DNA from: Xanthomonas arboricola
GTDB taxonomy: Bacteria > Pseudomonadota > Gammaproteobacteria > Xanthomonadales > Xanthomonadaceae
DNA: 48,633 nucleotides
NCBI RefSeq assembly: GCF_003353015.1
Contig: NZ_QREM01000007.1
Span: 289,627 to 338,259, forward strand
Direction of reading: 5' to 3'
The notes beneath the pieces are model-generated. The model saw nothing but the letters and a program-made list of their open reading frames with translations, was not told the DNA's origin and ran no database searches. The position numbers were made by a program, and so were the translations under genes. How positions within the stretch are numbered: the first letter of the stretch is position 1; the number at the start of each line of letters is the position of its first letter. Shown here piece after piece: positions 24,901 through 33,510 of this stretch.

Positions 24901-25686
24901 CACCGGCGGGTCCGGCCAGCGAATGCTCAGGCCACCCGGCGGCAGCGCGAAGTCTTCCGGCAGCACGATGCTGCGCGCAAACGGATCCACGTCCACCGAG
25001 GCGGACGATTCCACCGTTTCGGCAATGGTCTTGAAGCCGACCCAGCGCCCGGTATAGCGGCTCATCGCCCAACCGAGCAGGCCCATGTCCAGGATGTCCT
25101 GCACCCCGGCCGGGTTGAGGATCGGCATCATCGCACTGACGAATTCCTCTTCCGAGCCGTGCGGCAGGGTGGAGCTGCGGCAGGCATGGTCGTCGGCGGC
25201 CAGTGCCAGCACGCCGCCATGCGGCGAGGTACCGGCAGCGTTGCCATGCTTGAACACATCGCCGCTGCGGTCCACGCCCGGGCCCTTGCCGTACCACATG
25301 CCGTACACGCCCTGCACCTTGGCACCGGGGAACAGGTTGGTCTGCTGGGTGCCCCAGACCATGGTGGCGGCCAGGTCTTCGTTGAGGCCGGGGGTGAAGG
25401 TCACCCTGGCCGCGTCCAGATGCTTGCGCGCGCGCCACAGCTCCAGGTCGAAGCCGCCCAGCGGGCTGCCGCGATAGCCGCTGATGAAGCCGGCAGTGGC
25501 AAGGCCGGCGGCATCGTCGCGCAGGCGTTGCATCAACGGCAGCCGTACCAGTGCCTGCACGCCGGACAAGTAGATGCGCCCATCGGCGCGCGTGTACTTG
25601 TGCTCCAGCGTGTAATCCGCATCCACCCGGCCGAGCTCCGGCGTGTTGGCAGAGTCGGGGGAAGCGAGTGCAGCGGTACTGGTCAT
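21979..25686 (-). CDS. Fused indolepyruvate:ferredoxin oxidoreductase family protein
   Basis: A 1235-residue single-chain 2-oxoacid oxidoreductase. The N-terminal part (about 25-400) is the POR_N-type domain. A TPP-binding domain contains HYCSGCPHN near 458 and GGIGCHYM near 477. A cysteine-rich segment (CEGCGDCGEKSFC near 660, further Cys to about 700) fits an Fe-S site. A gamma-type domain (GVGGTGVVTIGALLG) starts near 752, and the C-terminus matches the tail (DUF6537) of this family. It oxidatively decarboxylates an aryl- or branched-chain 2-oxoacid, passing electrons to ferredoxin or another carrier. A perfect dyad lies 33 bp upstream of its ATG. It is transcribed alone. Confidence 0.92.
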   Translation of the reverse strand: MTSTAALASPDSANTPELGRVDADYTLEHKYTRADGRIYLSGVQALVRLPLMQRLRDDAAGLATAGFISGYRGSPLGGFDLELWRARKHLDAARVTFTPGLNEDLAATMVWGTQQTNLFPGAKVQGVYGMWYGKGPGVDRSGDVFKHGNAAGTSPHGGVLALAADDHACRSSTLPHGSEEEFVSAMMPILNPAGVQDILDMGLLGWAMSRYTGRWVGFKTIAETVESSASVDVDPFARSIVLPEDFALPPGGLSIRWPDPPVDQEMRLHRYAIAAAQAFARANQIDKVVLDSPHARLGIVTTGKSYLDVLQALEYLGLDAQACAQIGIRVYKVGMTWPLEPVGISAFARGLDDIVVVEEKKAFIERQMKELFYNWPASAGARPSIVGKYDEQGAWILPSTGELTPATIAAVIGKRIQRFALPSSAMTESIEQRLRWMETKEAEMALPRALFPRVPHYCSGCPHNTSTVVPEGARALGGIGCHYMVTWMNRSTDTFTHMGGEGVTWSGQAPFTETPHVFQNLGDGTYFHSGSLAIRQSVATGVNITYKILYNDAVAMTGGQPVDGTLTVPDIAQQLRAEGIHDIVVVSDEIGKWTRRRERFPSEVAFHDRSELDAVQQHLRTIKGVSILIYDQTCATEKRRRRKRGKLVDPPKRVMINSLVCEGCGDCGEKSFCVSVLPKDTEFGRKRQIDQSNCNKDYSCVSGFCPSFVTVHGGAPRKGKQRDASALLDNLPAPPQRTTLEQPWNILITGVGGTGVVTIGALLGMAGHLEGKGATVLDQTGLAQKGGAVTTHIRIARRPADIHAVRIAAGEADLVLGCDMVVVNDYWALSKVRDGRTQVVLNTYEAMPGSFTTQPDLQFPAAEIIAGVRTALGGQEPLLLDATQLATALLGDAIASNLFVLGYAWQHGLVPLSHAALMRAIELNGAAVAMNQQAFAWGRLAAVDLPAVQRAAGLTTADTSVHLHGDTPAARAPGSWEDHDLGGQSAPRALARTDGSTLHGDVDAPTHPLDDEQLAQSLDEAVARRVAFLTDYQDAAYAQRYRSLVERVRRHEAQHAPGSSALSEAVARYFFKLMAYKDEYEVARLYTRGDFQRRLQQQFEGDYTLRFHLAPPLLARKDAHGHAIKREYGPWMFTAFKLLARLKFLRGGKLDVFGYSAERRGERQLIADYVATVDTLLQRLDADNVGLAAQIASIPEHIRGYGHIKHAHLEEAKARQAVLLAQWRNPKALHVVQAA

Positions 25687-25718
25687 GGCGTGCCCGGAAA
25701 GGGTGGCTGGGACCCGGT

Positions 25719-25746
25719 GCGGGTCATCTGAAACCAGATGACCCGC
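25719..25746. promoter_or_regulatory. Perfect 12-bp dyad upstream of the oxidoreductase
   Basis: GCGGGTCATCTG (25719-25730) and CAGATGACCCGC (25735-25746) are perfect inverted repeats around AAAC, in the divergent region between the oxidoreductase (start 25686) and a TPR gene (start 25882). It may be an operator or an mRNA 5' hairpin. Confidence 0.6.
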
Positions 25747-25881
25747 CCGACGGATTCCAAAAACGGCGGTACAAAGTGTAACAGTCGCCTTTCACGCGGC
25801 CGTTGCATACGGATGCGCAGCTGTCGCGCTGCGGTTACGATTGGGAGGGGAAGGGTCGTTTGCTGTCAGGGGATAAAGCCA

Positions 25882-26520
25882 GTGAAAAGGAAATACGCAT
25901 GGGCCGCGATGTTGGCCTTGCTCGGGGGCGCGTGGTCGATGGCGCAGGCGCAGAGCCTGCCCAAGCCCAGGGAGTTCTATTTCGACGAAGATCGCGGCAC
26001 CACCAAGGCGGTGGTCGCGGTACAGGGGCAGGGCGATGCGGTGGTCGACCGCCTGGCGTCGATGGTGCAGCGTGACGCCCGCGCCGCAGAACCACGTGCG
26101 CAGCTGGCTTCGCTGGCCTACGCCGGGGGACGCACCCAGTTGGGCGACGAGCTCTACCAGGGTGCCCTGGGGCTGGTCTCCAGCGGCAGCCAGCAATACC
26201 GCGCCATCACCTGGAACTACGGCTGGGACCTGTTGCGCGCCGACCAGGCCGACAAGGCCTTGCAGCAGTGGGCCACCCTGGCCAACGGCCGCCCGGCCGC
26301 ACCGGCGTGGCTGCCGACCACCGCGGCGCTGGCGCTATGGCGCACCGGACGCAAGCAGGAAGCGGTCGAGTGGTATGCCGCCGCCGTGCGCACCTGGCCG
26401 GATCGCTGGAGCAGCACCGCCGGCTACCCCACCCTGCTGCCGGACTGGCGCGAGGCCGAACGTGCCACGCTGGCCGAGGTCTTTGCCGCATGGCAGGCGA
26501 ATCCGCCGGCATTTCCGTAA
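25882..26520 (+). CDS. Periplasmic tetratricopeptide-repeat protein
   Basis: A 212-residue protein from GTG 25882, with a signal peptide (KRKYAWAAMLALLGGAWSMAQA, cleaved near 23) and AGGGGA about 10 bp upstream. The mature part has TPR-like helical pairs (about 45-190), including ITWNYGWDLLRADQADKALQQWATL and ALALWRTGRKQEAVEWYAAAVRTWP. TPR domains mediate protein contacts, and no partner is evident. It is divergent from the oxidoreductase. Function unknown. Confidence 0.8.
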   Translation: MKRKYAWAAMLALLGGAWSMAQAQSLPKPREFYFDEDRGTTKAVVAVQGQGDAVVDRLASMVQRDARAAEPRAQLASLAYAGGRTQLGDELYQGALGLVSSGSQQYRAITWNYGWDLLRADQADKALQQWATLANGRPAAPAWLPTTAALALWRTGRKQEAVEWYAAAVRTWPDRWSSTAGYPTLLPDWREAERATLAEVFAAWQANPPAFP

Positions 26521-26573
26521 CTCGGCGGGGTGCTGCGGAAAGCCCTTGCAGCGCGCCGCGGTGCATCAGCGCC

Positions 26574-26876
26574 TACGTGGCTTTGCGGCCGTCAACAGCA
26601 GGCCAACGCGACTTGCGACTGGCCTGTGTAGGTCAGCTGTAGAGCGGATGGGCTGCGGCCTGGCTGCAGGGCCCTTGTCCGCCCACCATCGCGGGACACG
26701 CTGCAAGTACGTCCTTGTAGCGCTTACGTGGCTTTGCGGCTTTCAACAGCAGGCCAACGCGACTTGCGACTGGCCTGTGTAGGTCAGCTGTAGAGCGGAT
26801 GATCTGCGGCCTGGCTGCAGGGGCCCTTGCCCGCCCACCATCGCGGGACACGCCGCAAGTACGTCCTTGTAGGCTC
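26574..26876. repeat. Tandem duplication of a 151-bp unit
   Basis: Copies at 26574-26724 and 26725-26876 differ by a few substitutions and one inserted G. Each contains CAACAGCAGGCCAACGCGAC, GTAGGTCAGCTGTAGAGCGG and AAGTACGTCCTTGTAG. Short open frames inside are duplicated with it and look spurious. Outside the repeat, palindrome and possible leader peptide, 26521-27362 shows no clear gene. Confidence 0.85.
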
Positions 26877-26901
26877 TTACGCGGCATCCATGCCGCGTAA
26901 G
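26876..26901. repeat. Perfect palindrome with 12-bp arms
   Basis: CTTACGCGGCAT (26876-26887) and ATGCCGCGTAAG (26890-26901) are separated by CC. It directly follows the 151-bp duplication and has no T-run, so it is a hairpin or protein site rather than an intrinsic terminator. Confidence 0.7.
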
Positions 26902-27208
26902 GTCCCGCGACGGTGAGCGGGCAAGGACCAGTCGGGATGGTCGGTGCGCAAGGTTAAGAGCGGTGCTCGATATGCCTGTTCGATCAGCATGCATCTGCTC
27001 CACGTCTGGTGCACGCCGCACGACAGACAGCGAGCGCCGACCAACTTTCCTGGTGCGGTGCCCTCGCCGGTTGCGGGACCGTGTGGCGGCAAGGATGCCG
27101 TCACCGAGCCTCCCCGGATGGCTCTACGGCGTGCCCCGCGAGCGATGAGGCAGCGCGCTTCTCGAACGCCCGGCGTTTGGCGGCACCCGGACAACGGCAA
27201 GACGCGGC

Positions 27209-27355
27209 ATGTCCGTCACCAAGGAGTTGATCGAGCGATCCGCGCGACGCGTCGGCGTGCTTGCCGACTTGGCTGGTCGCCAATCCAGCCCGGCACCGAA
27301 CCTGGCGCAACACGCCCACTATGCGATCCTGCGCGTCGCTTTCCCACGGACCTGA
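27209..27355 (+). CDS. Possible 48-residue leader peptide before the AEC transporter
   Basis: An ATG at 27209 opens 48 codons (MSVTKELIERSARRVG...) ending with TGA seven bases before the transporter ATG. Third-position GC is roughly 77%, lower than neighbours but not random. No homologue is recognised and no good Shine-Dalgarno is visible. It may be a translated upstream ORF or chance. Confidence 0.2.
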   Translation: MSVTKELIERSARRVGVLADLAGRQSSPAPNLAQHAHYAILRVAFPRT

Positions 27356-27362
27356 CCACGCC

Positions 27363-28280
27363 ATGGCGGTGGATGCATTTGCGTTGATTCTGGCGATGCT
27401 GGGGCTCGGCCTGCTGTTCGCACGCCTGCGGGTGCTGCCGGACAACAGCGCCGACGTGCTCAATCGCATCGTGTTGTACATCTGCCTGCCGGCCTCGGTG
27501 TTGACCTATGTGCCGCGCCTGCACCTGGACGCCTCGCTCGGTGGCGTGATCGCCACGCCGTGGCTGCTGACCGCACTCATCGTGCCGCTGCTGTGGGGCT
27601 GCAGCCGGCTGTTGCGGTTCAAGCGCGAGGAATATGCCGCGCTGCTGATGTGCGTGGTGTTCACCAACTCCAGCTTCATCGGCTTTCCGATGGTGCGCGC
27701 GTTGATCGGCGATCACGCCCTGCCGTATGCGGTGGTCTACGACCAGTTCGGCACCTTCGTGCTGCTGTCCACGTTCGGGCTGTACGTGCTGGCCCGCTAC
27801 AGCGGCGACACGCCGCCGACTGCAAGGCTGATCCTGGTGCGCGTGCTGCGGTTTCCGCCGCTGTGGGCGTTGCTGTTCGCGCTGACGGTGATGCCGGAAC
27901 AGCCGCCGGCCTGGATCGGCTCGGGCTTGAAGAGCCTGGCCGACGCGATGCTGCCGCTGGTGATGCTGGCAGTGGGCTTCTCGCTGCAGTTGCGCCTGCC
28001 TGCAGACGAACTCAAACCCTTGGCCGTCGGCCTGGTCTTCAAGCTGGCCGTGATGCCGGTGCTGGCATTGCCGCTGTCCTGGGCGCTTGGCCTGCATGGC
28101 GCGATGCTGCAGACCAACGTGCTCGAATCGGCCATGCCCACCATGATCACCGCCGCCGCGCTGGCCATCTCGCACCGGCTGGCGCCGCGCCTGGCCGCGG
28201 CGATGGTCGGCTACAGCATCCTGCTGTCGCTGCTGACCCTGCCGGCATGGGCCTGGCTGTTGGCGCGCCTGGCCGCTTGA
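27363..28280 (+). CDS. AEC family (auxin efflux carrier-type) transporter
   Basis: A 305-residue membrane protein with about ten hydrophobic spans. It has the AEC pattern NSSFIGFPMVRALIG in the first half and ALxSAMPTM-like LESAMPTMITAAALA in the second. Bacterial relatives export small organic acids or amino-acid derivatives (e.g. malate); the substrate cannot be told. ATG 27363 begins directly before the first membrane span. Not clearly in an operon. Confidence 0.88.
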   Translation: MAVDAFALILAMLGLGLLFARLRVLPDNSADVLNRIVLYICLPASVLTYVPRLHLDASLGGVIATPWLLTALIVPLLWGCSRLLRFKREEYAALLMCVVFTNSSFIGFPMVRALIGDHALPYAVVYDQFGTFVLLSTFGLYVLARYSGDTPPTARLILVRVLRFPPLWALLFALTVMPEQPPAWIGSGLKSLADAMLPLVMLAVGFSLQLRLPADELKPLAVGLVFKLAVMPVLALPLSWALGLHGAMLQTNVLESAMPTMITAAALAISHRLAPRLAAAMVGYSILLSLLTLPAWAWLLARLAA

Positions 28281-28346
28281 TGCGGCGTACCCCGTGTGAA
28301 ATGCTGGCGCGCACCATTGCGCGCCCCACACGGACAGGAGCAACAC

Positions 28347-29420
28347 ATGCACGGATATCGCTTGATCACCACGGCGCTGCTATGGCTTGGCGGCGTCTTC
28401 GCGGCGCAGTCCGCCCTGGCGGCATCGCCCGCCACCCCACCGGTTCCGGCGGATGATCCGCTGATGACGCACTGGGTAAGCCAGGTCGGCCAGACCATGC
28501 AGGCACGCCTGCGCAGCATGGCGGCCAGCGGTGAGCCCAGGCAGCTGTATCTGGCTGGTCTGCTGTGGATCGATGCCGAGGACGAGGCAGTGTCGGCCGC
28601 AGACGGAGGCTATGCACCCATGCAGCGCGCCTGGCTGCAGCGTGCCCTGGACGCGCGGCCGCGCGACCGGTTGGTGGCGCGGATGGAAGCGGTCGGTTGT
28701 GCCCCCGGATTGCGCTGCGACCCAGGCGCCGCGCAGGCGTTCCTGGAGCAGACCGATGCCGGCAATGCCGCCGTGCATCTGCGCGCCCATGCGGCTGCAC
28801 AGCGCCGCGGCGACCAGGCGGCCGCCGAACGCGCCTGGCAGGCGGCCGTGCAGTCCGATCACTTCGACAGCGGTGTGCTGGAGCTGGGCCAGGCCCTGCA
28901 TGCCGTCTACGACGGCGTGCAATGGCCATCGCTGGCCTCGGTCAGCTTGCGCGAGCGACTCGACGCCCAAGGGTTTCCGTCCACGGGCGCCGGCATGGCG
29001 GCGATGTTCGTGATCAGTACCTGGTCTGCACATGCACTCCCCGCGCTCGGCGATCTGATGCAGCGCTGCAACCCCGGTGCCACCACGCCCGCGTTACGCG
29101 ACGAGTGCATGGTCGTGCTGAACAACGTGGCCAACGACGAGTCCACCCTGACCACGGCCGTGATCGGCACCAAGGGCATGGCCGCACTGAGCAGCGGCGC
29201 CGACGCCACCCGCTGGCAGGCGCGGATGCGGGAGCTGCAGTGGCTGCAGCAGCAACTGCAGCGCAGCGCACCCTCGGTCGATGCGCAGGTCGCCGCACTG
29301 GATGCGATCCTGACGCAGGGCGAAGTGCCGGCGTTGCGCGCGCGCCTGCAGCGTCAAGGCCTTGCCGCGCAACCGCCGGCGGACTGGCAGCCGGGCGCCG
29401 CGAGCAGCCAGACCCGCTGA
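28347..29420 (+). CDS. Periplasmic protein of unknown function
   Basis: A 357-residue protein with a clean signal peptide (MHGYRLITTALLWLGGVFAAQSALA, about 25 residues) and CAGGAG 6 bp before the ATG at 28347. The mature part is almost entirely helical, Ala/Gln-rich and TPR- or Sel1-like in feel (for example AQRRGDQAAAERAWQAAVQS). Two Cys pairs (near 116-123 and 248-258) could form disulfides. I do not recognise the family. The neighbours, a transporter and a ParA-like gene, are separated by gaps and give no functional clue. Confidence 0.75.
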   Translation: MHGYRLITTALLWLGGVFAAQSALAASPATPPVPADDPLMTHWVSQVGQTMQARLRSMAASGEPRQLYLAGLLWIDAEDEAVSAADGGYAPMQRAWLQRALDARPRDRLVARMEAVGCAPGLRCDPGAAQAFLEQTDAGNAAVHLRAHAAAQRRGDQAAAERAWQAAVQSDHFDSGVLELGQALHAVYDGVQWPSLASVSLRERLDAQGFPSTGAGMAAMFVISTWSAHALPALGDLMQRCNPGATTPALRDECMVVLNNVANDESTLTTAVIGTKGMAALSSGADATRWQARMRELQWLQQQLQRSAPSVDAQVAALDAILTQGEVPALRARLQRQGLAAQPPADWQPGAASSQTR

Positions 29421-29568
29421 TCCGCGTGGTCGTTGCACGGGCAGCGGCCATGTACCGGCCAATGTTGCAGCGCGATGGCGCCTGCCGAGGGACGTTTAAC
29501 GCCTTTCGACTACTTCCTCACTTCGTCGCGGTGTACGCTGCCGGCTTGCTCCCGGAAGCGAGGCGTGC

Positions 29569-30201
29569 ATGAAGACAGTCCTGGTGGCCGCCTCCAAAGG
29601 CGGCGTCGGCAAGACCACGATCGCCACCAATCTGGCCGCACATGCGGCCCTGCAGGGCCAGCGCACCGTGCTGGCCGACGCCGATCCGCAAGGCTCGTCC
29701 ACGCGTTGGGCGCAGCGTCGCGCCAGCCTGGAAAGTGCGGTGCTGCCGATCGATGCCACCCGCCGTCGCAACTGGCAGGCCGCAGTGCCCGACGGCACCG
29801 ACCAGCTGATCATCGATGCCCCGGCCGGTGCAATGGCCGATGACCTGGGCGGCTTCCTCGACCACGTCGACGCCATCGTGGTGCCGGTACTGTCCTCGGC
29901 GCTGGATATCGAAGCGGTGGTCGGCTTCCTCAACACGCTGGCCAAGGTGCCGCGCGTGCATCAGCGCAAGCTGCCGGTGGGCCTGGTGCTCAACCGCGCC
30001 CGCCCCTGGACCCAGACCTCGCAGCAAGCTGCCGAGATGATCGGCGCCTGGCCCTATCCCCTGGTGGCCCAGTTGCGTGACACCCAGGCCTATGTGGTCA
30101 TGGCCGGGCTGGGACGCAGCCTGTTCGATTACCGCTCGGCGCAGGTGCGCGACCATCAACAGGATTGGGAGCCGCTGTTCAAGTGGCTCAAGAAATCCTA
30201 G
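29569..30201 (+). CDS. Orphan ParA/MinD-like ATPase
   Basis: A 210-residue P-loop ATPase with the deviant Walker A KGGVGKTT (10-17), the ADPQGS motif near 40 and Walker B-like LIIDAPAG near 81. It has the size of short ParA/McdA-type positioners and lacks the N-terminal DNA-binding domain of plasmid partition ParA. No parB or cargo adaptor gene adjoins it. It heads a compact set: sixA follows after 14 bp, yceI after 3 bp, and the phospholipase-D gene overlaps. Such orphan ParAs position protein complexes or chemoreceptors on the nucleoid; the cargo here is unknown. Confidence 0.88.
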   Translation: MKTVLVAASKGGVGKTTIATNLAAHAALQGQRTVLADADPQGSSTRWAQRRASLESAVLPIDATRRRNWQAAVPDGTDQLIIDAPAGAMADDLGGFLDHVDAIVVPVLSSALDIEAVVGFLNTLAKVPRVHQRKLPVGLVLNRARPWTQTSQQAAEMIGAWPYPLVAQLRDTQAYVVMAGLGRSLFDYRSAQVRDHQQDWEPLFKWLKKS

Positions 30202-30215
30202 ACCGGAGTGTTTTC

Positions 30216-30692
30216 ATGCGCGAACTGATACTGCTGCGACACGCCCACGCCGAACCGGCCGACACCGGCCAGGCCGATCTGGACCGCCCGCTGTCCCCGC
30301 ACGGCATCGCCGAGGCCGAATCGGCCGGCCGCTGGCTGCGCGAGCAGCGCCTGGTGCCCGACCGCGTGCTGTGCTCGCCGGCGCGGCGTGCGCGCGAGAC
30401 GCTGGAAGCGGTGCTGGCGCTGACCGGTTATATCGAACAACGCCTGGACGAGCGGATCTACGACGCCACGCCGGGCACCCTGGCCAGCCTGGTGGACGAA
30501 CACCGCGATGCCGAGCGGCTGCTGCTGGTCGGCCACAACCCGGGCCTGGAACGGCTGGCGGCGCTGATGCACAGCGGCCAGACCGGCGACTACCGCGGCA
30601 TGCCGACTGCCGCGATCGCCCTGCTGGCGTTGCCGCTGGACGCGGCCATCGAACCGGGCATCGCCCGCCTGACCGCCTTCTGGTGGCCTTGA
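30216..30692 (+). CDS. sixA: Phosphohistidine phosphatase SixA
   Basis: A 158-residue member of the histidine phosphatase (phosphoglycerate mutase-like) superfamily. The catalytic LLRHAHAEP (His9 nucleophile) starts the protein, SPARRARET follows near 50 and the second His lies in LLVGHNPGLERLA. SixA removes phosphate from phosphohistidines of phosphorelay or PTS proteins. ATG 30216 lies 14 bp after the ParA-like gene and the downstream yceI starts 3 bp after its stop, so all are likely one transcript. Confidence 0.88.
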   Translation: MRELILLRHAHAEPADTGQADLDRPLSPHGIAEAESAGRWLREQRLVPDRVLCSPARRARETLEAVLALTGYIEQRLDERIYDATPGTLASLVDEHRDAERLLLVGHNPGLERLAALMHSGQTGDYRGMPTAAIALLALPLDAAIEPGIARLTAFWWP

Positions 30693-30695
30693 TCC

Positions 30696-31268
30696 GTGCC
30701 ATCGTCGCTGCGCTGGTTTGCCTGGCTCGCGCTCTGGGTCGCTCTTCCTTGCATCGCGCAGCAGAAGCTGCATGCCATCGATCCGGTGCAATCGCGCTTC
30801 GGGTTCGAGATCAGGACGCGCTTCGGCATGAAGATCGAGGGGTTTTTCCCGCGCTTCCGTGGTGAATTGGCGGAGCTGCCGGATGGGCGCCAGCAGGTGC
30901 GTTTCCGTCTGGATGCCACGCAGGTGGAAATTCCTGGCAAGGATCGCTACACGGCGTGGATGCGCGGCGAGGATTTTTTCGACGTCGCGCGCTATCCGGT
31001 GGTGGAATTCGAGTCGCTGCCCTACGCCGAGGAGGTGGTGAAGAAGGGCGGTGACATCACCGGCAACCTGACCATTCGCGGAATCACCCATGTCGAGACC
31101 CTGCATGTGGTGCCAGCTGAATGCGCGCGGCCGGGCTATGATTGCGATGTGATCAGTCGAGGTACGGTCCTGCGTGGACGTTACGGAATGAATGCGTGGC
31201 AGATGGCCCTGGGCGACAGGGTGACATTCATTCTGCGTGGTCGGCTGCAGGAGGCGCGGCGCCCGTGA
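30696..31268 (+). CDS. YceI family periplasmic lipid-binding protein
   Basis: A 190-residue protein from GTG 30696, with a signal peptide (SLRWFAWLALWVALPCIA) and a YceI lipocalin-like domain. The pattern HAIDPVQSRFGFEIRTRFGMKIEGFFPRF then DVARYPVVEFES and GNLTIRGITHVETL is typical. Members bind isoprenoid chains. A disulfide may link the two Cys in ECARPGYDCDV. The final codons overlap the start of the phospholipase-D gene by four bases (GTGA). Confidence 0.9.
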   Translation: MPSSLRWFAWLALWVALPCIAQQKLHAIDPVQSRFGFEIRTRFGMKIEGFFPRFRGELAELPDGRQQVRFRLDATQVEIPGKDRYTAWMRGEDFFDVARYPVVEFESLPYAEEVVKKGGDITGNLTIRGITHVETLHVVPAECARPGYDCDVISRGTVLRGRYGMNAWQMALGDRVTFILRGRLQEARRP

Positions 31269-33295
31269 GGTGTTTGTTGCGGGTGCTGGTGCTGGCAACG
31301 CTGTTGCTCGGCACCGGATGCGCCGGGCTGTCGCAAGTGGAGCGCAACCGTGCCGCCGGGGTGGCCGCGGCCGCCCGCAGCACCGTTGTCGGCTGCACCC
31401 AGGCCAATCGTTGCGCCCAGCCCTCGCCGCTGCGCGCGCTGGGGGGCGAGGCGATCGCCGCCTCCACGCCGGCGGCGCCGCGGCACTACGCCACCATCGT
31501 CGACCATGGCGAAGAATCGCTGGTTGCGCGGCTCAACCTGATCCGCAGCGCCACCCGCAGCATCGACCTGCAGACCTACATCTTCGACAAGGACGACAGC
31601 GCGCGCATGGTGCTGGATGCGCTGATCGACGCGGCGCAGCGGGGGGTCAAGGTGCGCATCCTGATCGATCAGCTCTCGGCGATCGCCGATCTGCAGATTC
31701 TCGGTGCGCTGGCCAGCACCCATAACAACCTGCAGCTGCGCATCTATAACCCGACCTTCGGCAAGGTCAAGCTCAATTACTTCGACTATGCCGGCAGCGT
31801 GCTGTGCTGCTTCCGTCGCTTCAACCAGCGCATGCACAACAAGCTGCTGGTGGTGGACGACGTGCTCGGCGTGGTCGGCGGGCGCAATTACCAGGACGAC
31901 TATTACGACTGGGACAGCGAGTACAACTTCCGCGACCGCGACGTGATCCTGGCCGGGCCGGAGGTGCGTGCGATGGCGGTCAATTTCGATGCGTTCTGGC
32001 ACGCGCGCCGCAGCGTGCCGGCCGAGCGGCTGAACGATGTCGGCCGTGTGCTGCTCGAACAGGGCGTACCGCAGATGCCGCCGGCGCAGTTCCGGCGCCC
32101 GGAACGGGTGGCGCGGGTCGATCAGGAGGCGCGCGATCCGCAGTTCGTGCGCGAGGCGTTCGTGACGCCGGCCATGCCGGTGCAGCGCGTGCTGTATGTG
32201 GCCGATCTGCCGCAGAAGCACCGCAAGGACCACGCCGCCAGGGCGGTCTCCACCGCGCCCGAGCTGGACGGCCTGATCGCCGGCGCGCAGCAGGAAGTGC
32301 TGCTGCAGACGCCGTACCTGGTGCTGTCCGACGAGGCCCAGGCGATCTTCCGCGCATTGCGCCAGCGCCCGCAGCCGCCGCGCATCGTGGTGTCCACCAA
32401 CAGCCTGGCCGCCACCGACAACCCGATCGTGTATGCGCTGTCGTACAAGTTCAAACGCCGCAACATGCGCGAGCTGGGCTTCAACGTCTACGAGTTCAAG
32501 CCGTTCCCGCTGAACGCGCCGGTGGACTACGCCAACCTGGTGCCCGATCCGTTCAACCCCGAGGCCACCGAGCCGGCCGATGACGACCGTCGCGTCAATC
32601 GGGTGATCGGCGGCAGTGCGGCCGGCAATGCGATGCGGGGCAGTGGCGGTGGCGGGAACGGTAATGGCGGTGGCGGCACGGCAGGCAGCGCGGTCCGCGG
32701 CAGCGGCGCAGGCCGCGCGCCAGGTGGCAGCGAGGTCGATCGGCGCGTGCTGCGCACCGAGACACGGCCGTCGTTCCTGGGCACGCGCGCGGTCAACAAG
32801 CCGCTGCCGGTGACCCGTGCCGGTGCGCGCATGGGCCTGCATGCCAAGTCGTTGGTGGTGGACCGCCGCATCGGCGTGATCGGCACGCACAACTTCGATC
32901 CGCGCAGCGAGAACTACAACACCGAAGCGGCGGTGGTGATCGACGATGCGCGCTTTGCGCAGGCGCTGGCGGCCAGCATCGAGCGCGACATGGCGCCGGA
33001 AAACGCCTGGACCGTGGCCCCGCGCGAAAAGCCGCCGGTGTTGAGCGGGCTGAACTACAGCGTGGGCAAGGTGTCCGAAGCCTTGCCGGTGCTGGATTTC
33101 TGGCCCTGGCGCTACGCCACCAACTACGAGTTCCAGCCGGGGCCGGGTTGCCCGTTTCCGCTCAAGCGCCAGGACCCGCAGTTCCGGCAGTGCTATGTGG
33201 CGGTGGGCGACTTTCCCGAGGTCAACGTCGGCCCGAAGTGGCTGCTGGTACGGATGCTGACCGCCTTCGGCGCGGGACTGGTACCGATCCTCTGA
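31265..33295 (+). CDS. Phospholipase D / cardiolipin synthase-like lipoprotein
   Basis: A 676-residue protein from GTG 31265. A lipoprotein-like signal (LLLGTGC, Cys19) is followed by two PLD domains. HKD motif 1 is HNKLLVVDD near 191 with GGRNYQDDY after it; motif 2 is [10 protein letters not shown] near 526 with [15 protein letters not shown]. Both catalytic His-Lys pairs are intact, so it should form a phosphatidyl-enzyme and act in phospholipid exchange or cardiolipin synthesis at the membrane surface. A low-complexity Gly/Ser/Asn insert (about 449-492) separates the halves and is probably disordered and variable. It is the last gene of the ParA-SixA-YceI set. Confidence 0.9.
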   Translation: MRCLLRVLVLATLLLGTGCAGLSQVERNRAAGVAAAARSTVVGCTQANRCAQPSPLRALGGEAIAASTPAAPRHYATIVDHGEESLVARLNLIRSATRSIDLQTYIFDKDDSARMVLDALIDAAQRGVKVRILIDQLSAIADLQILGALASTHNNLQLRIYNPTFGKVKLNYFDYAGSVLCCFRRFNQRMHNKLLVVDDVLGVVGGRNYQDDYYDWDSEYNFRDRDVILAGPEVRAMAVNFDAFWHARRSVPAERLNDVGRVLLEQGVPQMPPAQFRRPERVARVDQEARDPQFVREAFVTPAMPVQRVLYVADLPQKHRKDHAARAVSTAPELDGLIAGAQQEVLLQTPYLVLSDEAQAIFRALRQRPQPPRIVVSTNSLAATDNPIVYALSYKFKRRNMRELGFNVYEFKPFPLNAPVDYANLVPDPFNPEATEPADDDRRVNRVIGGSAAGNAMRGSGGGGNGNGGGGTAGSAVRGSGAGRAPGGSEVDRRVLRTETRPSFLGTRAVNKPLPVTRAGARMGLHAKSLVVDRRIGVIGTHNFDPRSENYNTEAAVVIDDARFAQALAASIERDMAPENAWTVAPREKPPVLSGLNYSVGKVSEALPVLDFWPWRYATNYEFQPGPGCPFPLKRQDPQFRQCYVAVGDFPEVNVGPKWLLVRMLTAFGAGLVPIL

Positions 33296-33510
33296 TCGGC
33301 CCGGCGTGCCGGCCCCGGCCCCGGCATCGAGACTGCGTGGGGCGATCGGTGCATCGTGGCGCCTGGCGCACCGTCCAGATGCACCGCCGCAAGGTGCGGT
33401 AGGCCGAACCTCGCACACCGCCAACCCACCGAAAGCGGCCGTGGCGGATCCACCTGCAACGGCAGTCAACGGCGGTTGCATCACACCCCCGCGGCGCGGA
33501 TGCTTTCCCG

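Noticed and set aside
21997..25731. A 1244-codon open frame opposite the indolepyruvate oxidoreductase gene
   Set aside because: It is a shadow frame caused by high third-position GC in the real minus-strand gene, whose domains and motifs are clear. The shadow has no recognisable motif.
26633..27021. Small minus-strand proteins within the 151-bp duplication
   Set aside because: The same short frame appears in both copies only because the DNA is duplicated. There is no start signal or recognisable family.
29569..30201. Plasmid or prophage partition locus
   Set aside because: No parB, centromere-like iterons, replication or phage genes are near. The ParA is short and embedded in a chromosomal gene set.
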